In this document: piece after piece, positions 60,488-64,000 of the stretch
Layout of the letters: every line of letters starts with the position of its first letter
Numbering within the stretch: position 1 is the first letter of the stretch
Source: Trichostrongylus colubriformis
Taxonomy: Eukaryota > Nematoda > Chromadorea > Rhabditida > Trichostrongylidae
DNA length: 64,000 nucleotides
Direction of reading: 5' to 3'
Assembly (NCBI GenBank): GCA_963978905.1
Contig: OZ022259.1
Location: 51,106,727 to 51,170,726 of the forward strand
Program-made: the position numbers and the translations under genes
Notes under the pieces: model-generated
The model's input: the letters and a program-made list of their open reading frames with translations, nothing else
Database searches by the model: none
Told to the model about the DNA's origin: nothing

Positions 60488-60779
60488 CCATAGTTAGTCA
60501 GCGTGGGTATCACTGGACTCTGCGTCTATGGCGCTATTTTTGTTTAGGCCTTGGGGGAAAAAGAAGAGAACTCCTATCCACCTCCCCTTTTCAAGTACAG
60601 TAAAAGCTGATTTGCAGCCAACTTCTTCAATTTCCATGAACGCGAAAGTTCCGCTCCGTCGAACCTTCTAATAACAACCGTGCCTTTGATTCATTGCTGT
60701 AGTGTAGTTCTTATAGCAAAAATAATGGAAATAATGGACTAATGAGGTATAACAAACCACTCTCGTCTGCTAAGAACTG

Positions 60780-61591
60780 CCCTAAAGTCTGATAGATAAG
60801 TCCGCCCGCACGCGGTGTCGCGCGCGGCACAGGCGACCGCAGTCTTCACAGAACCAGAGATGAAGAGAGAGTTTATATTGTATTGTACATAGTATTTGTT
60901 AATATAAAAGCGAGTAGCAAGTAAAACTGGGATCGTACGAAAGGTGAACACAGAAACTTCACAGTTGGCAGAGCAAAAAATGAGAATGAGAAGAGAATCG
61001 TTGTTCAACGGGGGTTTAAATGCAACGATAGTTTTGGCGATGAAATAGCAGTTGAATAAAATTTTTCCTTATTCCTGTTATAATAATAGTGCACAAAGTC
61101 TCGCAGGTTGCGTCTTTCACCTCATTTTTCCCGTGCTAACCGCGCTTCTGCTTCTCGCGTCAAGTTTTTGCACCTGATGTAACCCCTAATTCCAGTCATC
61201 GAGCTCTTTGAAATACCTGGACAACTTAGGATCAGCAGTATACGGGAGGAATAATAAAATTCTCGTAAGATTTCATCCATAAATTCACGTAGAGCAAAGC
61301 TACGAAGAGGTTCTGTTTTAGTTTGCGGTGCTATGAATGTTTGTGATGATGAAATTGAGATTTCGTAGAAAATTTAAGATGAATGATCATTGTTACAAGG
61401 GTTAAACTATGGTTTTGATACGTGGTATTCTTAGATATTAGAAATGAAGTTGATTAAACAATTTCTACATCCTGTGGCTTTTAATATTAAAGGGTGCATC
61501 GCGATCCTGTGTTCTTTGAAGACTGTGCCTGCGTTCGCCGCTGCCGCGCGCGACACCGCATGCGGGCGGACTTATCTATCAGACTTTAGGG
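60780..61591. mobile_element. Inverted-repeat element, about 812 bp, 75-bp arms
   Basis: Left arm CCCTAAAGTCTGATAGATAA then GTCCGCCCGCACGCGGTGTC; the right arm carries the reverse complement (GACACCGCATGCGGGCGGAC then TTATCTATCAGACTTTAGGG). The arms are very GC-rich, with CGCGCGCGGC, while the 660-bp interior is AT-rich and without a transposase. Confidence 0.8.
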
Positions 61592-61688
61592 TACTATTTG
61601 CTGAAAAAAATTGATAAATCAGAATAAATGAAAATATGGAAAGCGATGTCGTCTTTTTCACTTTCCTGAGTATGTATCCGTCTCATAG

Positions 61689-61850
61689 GCTGCCGTTAGA
61701 CTTCGCGATTTTGCTTTTTAGGATTCCACGATTTTGCGGTGTCGCAGCCCCGCACGCGAAGTTGCGGCATCGCACAATCTCAAGGTCGTGGTATCGCATG
61801 CGGGAGTGCGACGTCGCAAAACCACAAAATCGCGATGTCTGACGGCGGCC
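61689..61850. mobile_element. MITE, family 1
   Basis: Begins GGCTGCCGTTAGACTTCGCG and ends CGCGATGTCTGACGGCGGCC, with the internal CGCACGCGAAGTTGCGGCAT block. CATAG precedes it and follows it (TCATAG / CATAGG), a possible short target-site duplication. Confidence 0.8.
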
Positions 61851-63148
61851 ATAGGCATGACTTCTTTGTGAAAATAAGCACAATCACAATCAGAGTTTAT
61901 TTATAGTGCTGAAATTATGTATTGCGACCCTTGGATCATCCTCTGGCTCTGTTGTTGATTGTGCTATTCAGTACCCTGCAACATGATTAGCATTTTATTT
62001 TGAATTTGCATCCCGTAAGTTTGAACGGCCAGAAGGTTTGGACGCACAAAGAGGTTTTTTTCAGAATTAGAGACATCAGCTGCCATTTAAAGTCTCATAA
62101 TCCACTCGCCAAGCTCGAATAATTGGTTATGTAACGTAATGAAATCGCAGCTTTTCTTAGCAGCAAGACCATGGGAGAGTCAGAGAGAAGTTGTTACTAC
62201 CACTTTGTTCGTCTGGCTTACATGACATCCTTCTCCGAGTCTTTAGTTAGTCGTTATTCGCACGAATGTCCGAAAATGCCGCTATTGTAAATGGATTTGT
62301 CGCCACGCCTATTCAAATTTTCGCAATTCGCGCTAGCATAGTACTTGGCGCGAATTCAAACACTGCAAATGACGCCGTACCGATGTAGCGTAGTGCCGCA
62401 TGTGGCATAATTCCTGGCAGGGATAGTTAATTGCTCTTGATTCTTTCGGTAATGAGTGACACTTTCAATGTCAGCAAAGTGTCAATAATCCCTTTAATTG
62501 ATTAGATCGCTATATGTGTTGCTTGAGCATTCCTATTTTCGAGCAGCCTTTTTCATTCCGTTTTTCCCAGCCTTCTTTGGAAACTTTAATGGTCCCAAAT
62601 TGTTTCAAGTTCTTACGGACTGGAGCTACGGTGCTCAGCGTTGTGTTGCTTTTGCGAGATGGTTCCTTCTACGTTGTAACGAATATTTGTAATAGTAATA
62701 TCTCCATTAACATTTGTTGGTGAGCAACATCGAACGCCCTCCCTTGGTATTAATACGGCTCTTTGCAGTGGAAAAGCGGAAGAACACCTGATTTTTTTTC
62801 CTTATTTATTTTTGTGGATCCTTATAGTTTCCCGTTTGGAGGGTTTTTTCGTATATAAAGTGAATTTCTTGATTGATTTTCGTAGACCATGCTTTTCTCT
62901 CTTTGTTTTAAGCCTTATCCTATCAGGATTCGGGCTATCCAGTTGACAGTTATGTTGTTTCTGCTGACTAGATTTGGTAGGGTCCCGAACAACGTGTCAA
63001 TTACATCGTTCGTAGCAATACTATTAGGAAGCGGTCTGTCATGGACCACTTGTATTGTTCCTTTAGAAATCTTTTTCTCATCTTAAGGACCTACGTTTTC
63101 AGTTTACACGTCCCAGGAGAGCGTAGATTGCTTTCCGTGCTATTTGCT

Positions 63149-64000
63149 ATGGAAACCTTCTATACGCCAATGAAGACTCCCACAGCTAAGGCGCGACGAA
63201 AGGCATTGTCTCCAAGCACTCGACCTTCTGAGGCAAACACCAGTTTCTCTTCACCTTATGCGGTAGGTTTGCTGATCCCTTTGTTTTTACCTTTATCATT
63301 TTTATCTTTATCTTTTTTCATCATTTTTCTCAATTCCAGTTTTAATTTCCATAACTCCACAATGACTGTTTAATGATTTTATTTGTCAGTTCCTATTTCA
63401 CCAAGGCATGAGAAAATTGGCGCAGGTTTCGAGAGACCTAGATTTTCAGGTAGTCGAATTGGGAATGAATGAGGAGGAATTAAGGGCACATATATTAGAG
63501 CAGGATAGTACCATCAGAGAATTACGGTCTACGATAAAGGTGAGTGAAAATCATGTTTACGCTTCAATTTTCTTTATTCGGTTTCATCGATTTTTCCAGT
63601 CTATTTTATTGTAATTAATCTACTACTTTGGCACCTTACCTGTTGTATCGTTGTTTAGTGATTCTGATTTTGAAGATGTGCTGTAGTTCTATCACGGAGC
63701 CTGATTTATTTTATCGAAAGCCATGAGAAAACATGGCATTTAGGAAAAATAAATACGTTTCCTTTTTTCTATTGCCTACTTTAACTCGTTTACCTTTACA
63801 TATCACTCACCCCTTTTCAAATAATTCTTTTTTCTCCAGAAAATGGAAGAAGATATGAGTTCCAAGATGAATGAGAGCATATTGATAGAGACCAGCAACC
63901 GTATCAACTCTCATGAAGCACGAATGTTTCAGTATGCTTTGCATTCCGTAGTTTTCTTCCATCTTTTCAGTTTTTACCTTTTTGTATTTCAGAAAGGATA
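63149..64000 (+). CDS. Coiled-coil protein, 5' end (runs off the window)
   Basis: The exons are 63149-63262, 63390-63539, 63840-63931 and 63993 to the window edge; phases agree. The ATG was chosen because an acceptor (63101-63102) lies 46 bp upstream without another start in frame, as for a trans-spliced message. Residues 1-38 are basic, Ser/Thr/Pro-rich (MKTPTAKARRKALSPS) and have TP and SP sites suited to proline-directed kinases. From about residue 40 the sequence is a continuous heptad-type helix (LRAHILEQDSTIRELRS, KKMEEDMSSKMNES). It could belong to a cytoskeletal, kinetochore or filament protein. The visible 120 or so residues do not let me name the family. Confidence 0.7.

Larger units (their letters stand above)
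59839..63101. other. Intergenic region with three DNA elements
   Basis: Holds the promoter side of cut-6, a family 5 MITE, an 812-bp inverted-repeat element and a family 1 MITE (listed separately). From 61.9 to 63.1 kb I see nothing but AT-rich sequence. A probable spliced-leader acceptor (ACGTTTTCAG) is at 63101-63102. Confidence 0.5.

Overview
The window is nuclear DNA of a clade V (Rhabditina) nematode, most likely a strongylid parasite such as a hookworm or a relative. The evidence is small exons split by many introns with GT/AG borders, acceptor sites just upstream of start codons as expected for spliced-leader trans-splicing, a two-gene operon with short spacing, genes whose best match by eye is C. 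elegans (ran-2, dcn-1, cut-6), and many small inverted-repeat elements in introns and between genes. The species call is inference. No tRNA, CRISPR or bacterial-type feature was seen.

Layout. 1-2713 (+): 3' part of a bZIP transcription factor. 2.7-6.5 kb: probable 3' UTR followed by inverted-repeat elements. 6481-8276 (-): a 190-residue single-pass membrane protein with a very basic tail. 8.3-23.9 kb: gene-poor, filled with MITE-like elements and one mariner relic. 23962-29157 (+): a multipass membrane protein with a proline-rich N-terminus. 29.2-33.1 kb: no convincing gene. 33198-38465 (+): DCN-1, a cullin neddylation cofactor. 39307-41416 (-): a two-gene operon, TXNL4A (U5 snRNP 15 kDa protein) followed by MED21 (Mediator). 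41848-48331 (+): RanGAP (ran-2), in which the whole leucine-rich-repeat GAP domain occurs twice in one polypeptide. 49373-59838 (-): a CUT-6-like cuticlin (von Willebrand A plus ZP domain) and, downstream, a Ser/Thr-rich reading frame that is either its tail or a separate gene. 59.8-63.1 kb: repeats only. 63149-64000 (+): 5' end of a coiled-coil protein that runs off the window.

The central 33-48 kb block is a housekeeping cluster (neddylation, splicing, Mediator, nuclear transport). TXNL4A and ran-2 start head to head 431 bp apart, and dcn-1 converges on MED21. Exon joins were chosen by splice dinucleotides, phase and family similarity. For each complete model the exon lengths sum to a multiple of three. 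At least nine families of non-coding inverted-repeat elements are present; two copies of a hAT-type family have perfect 8-bp target-site duplications.
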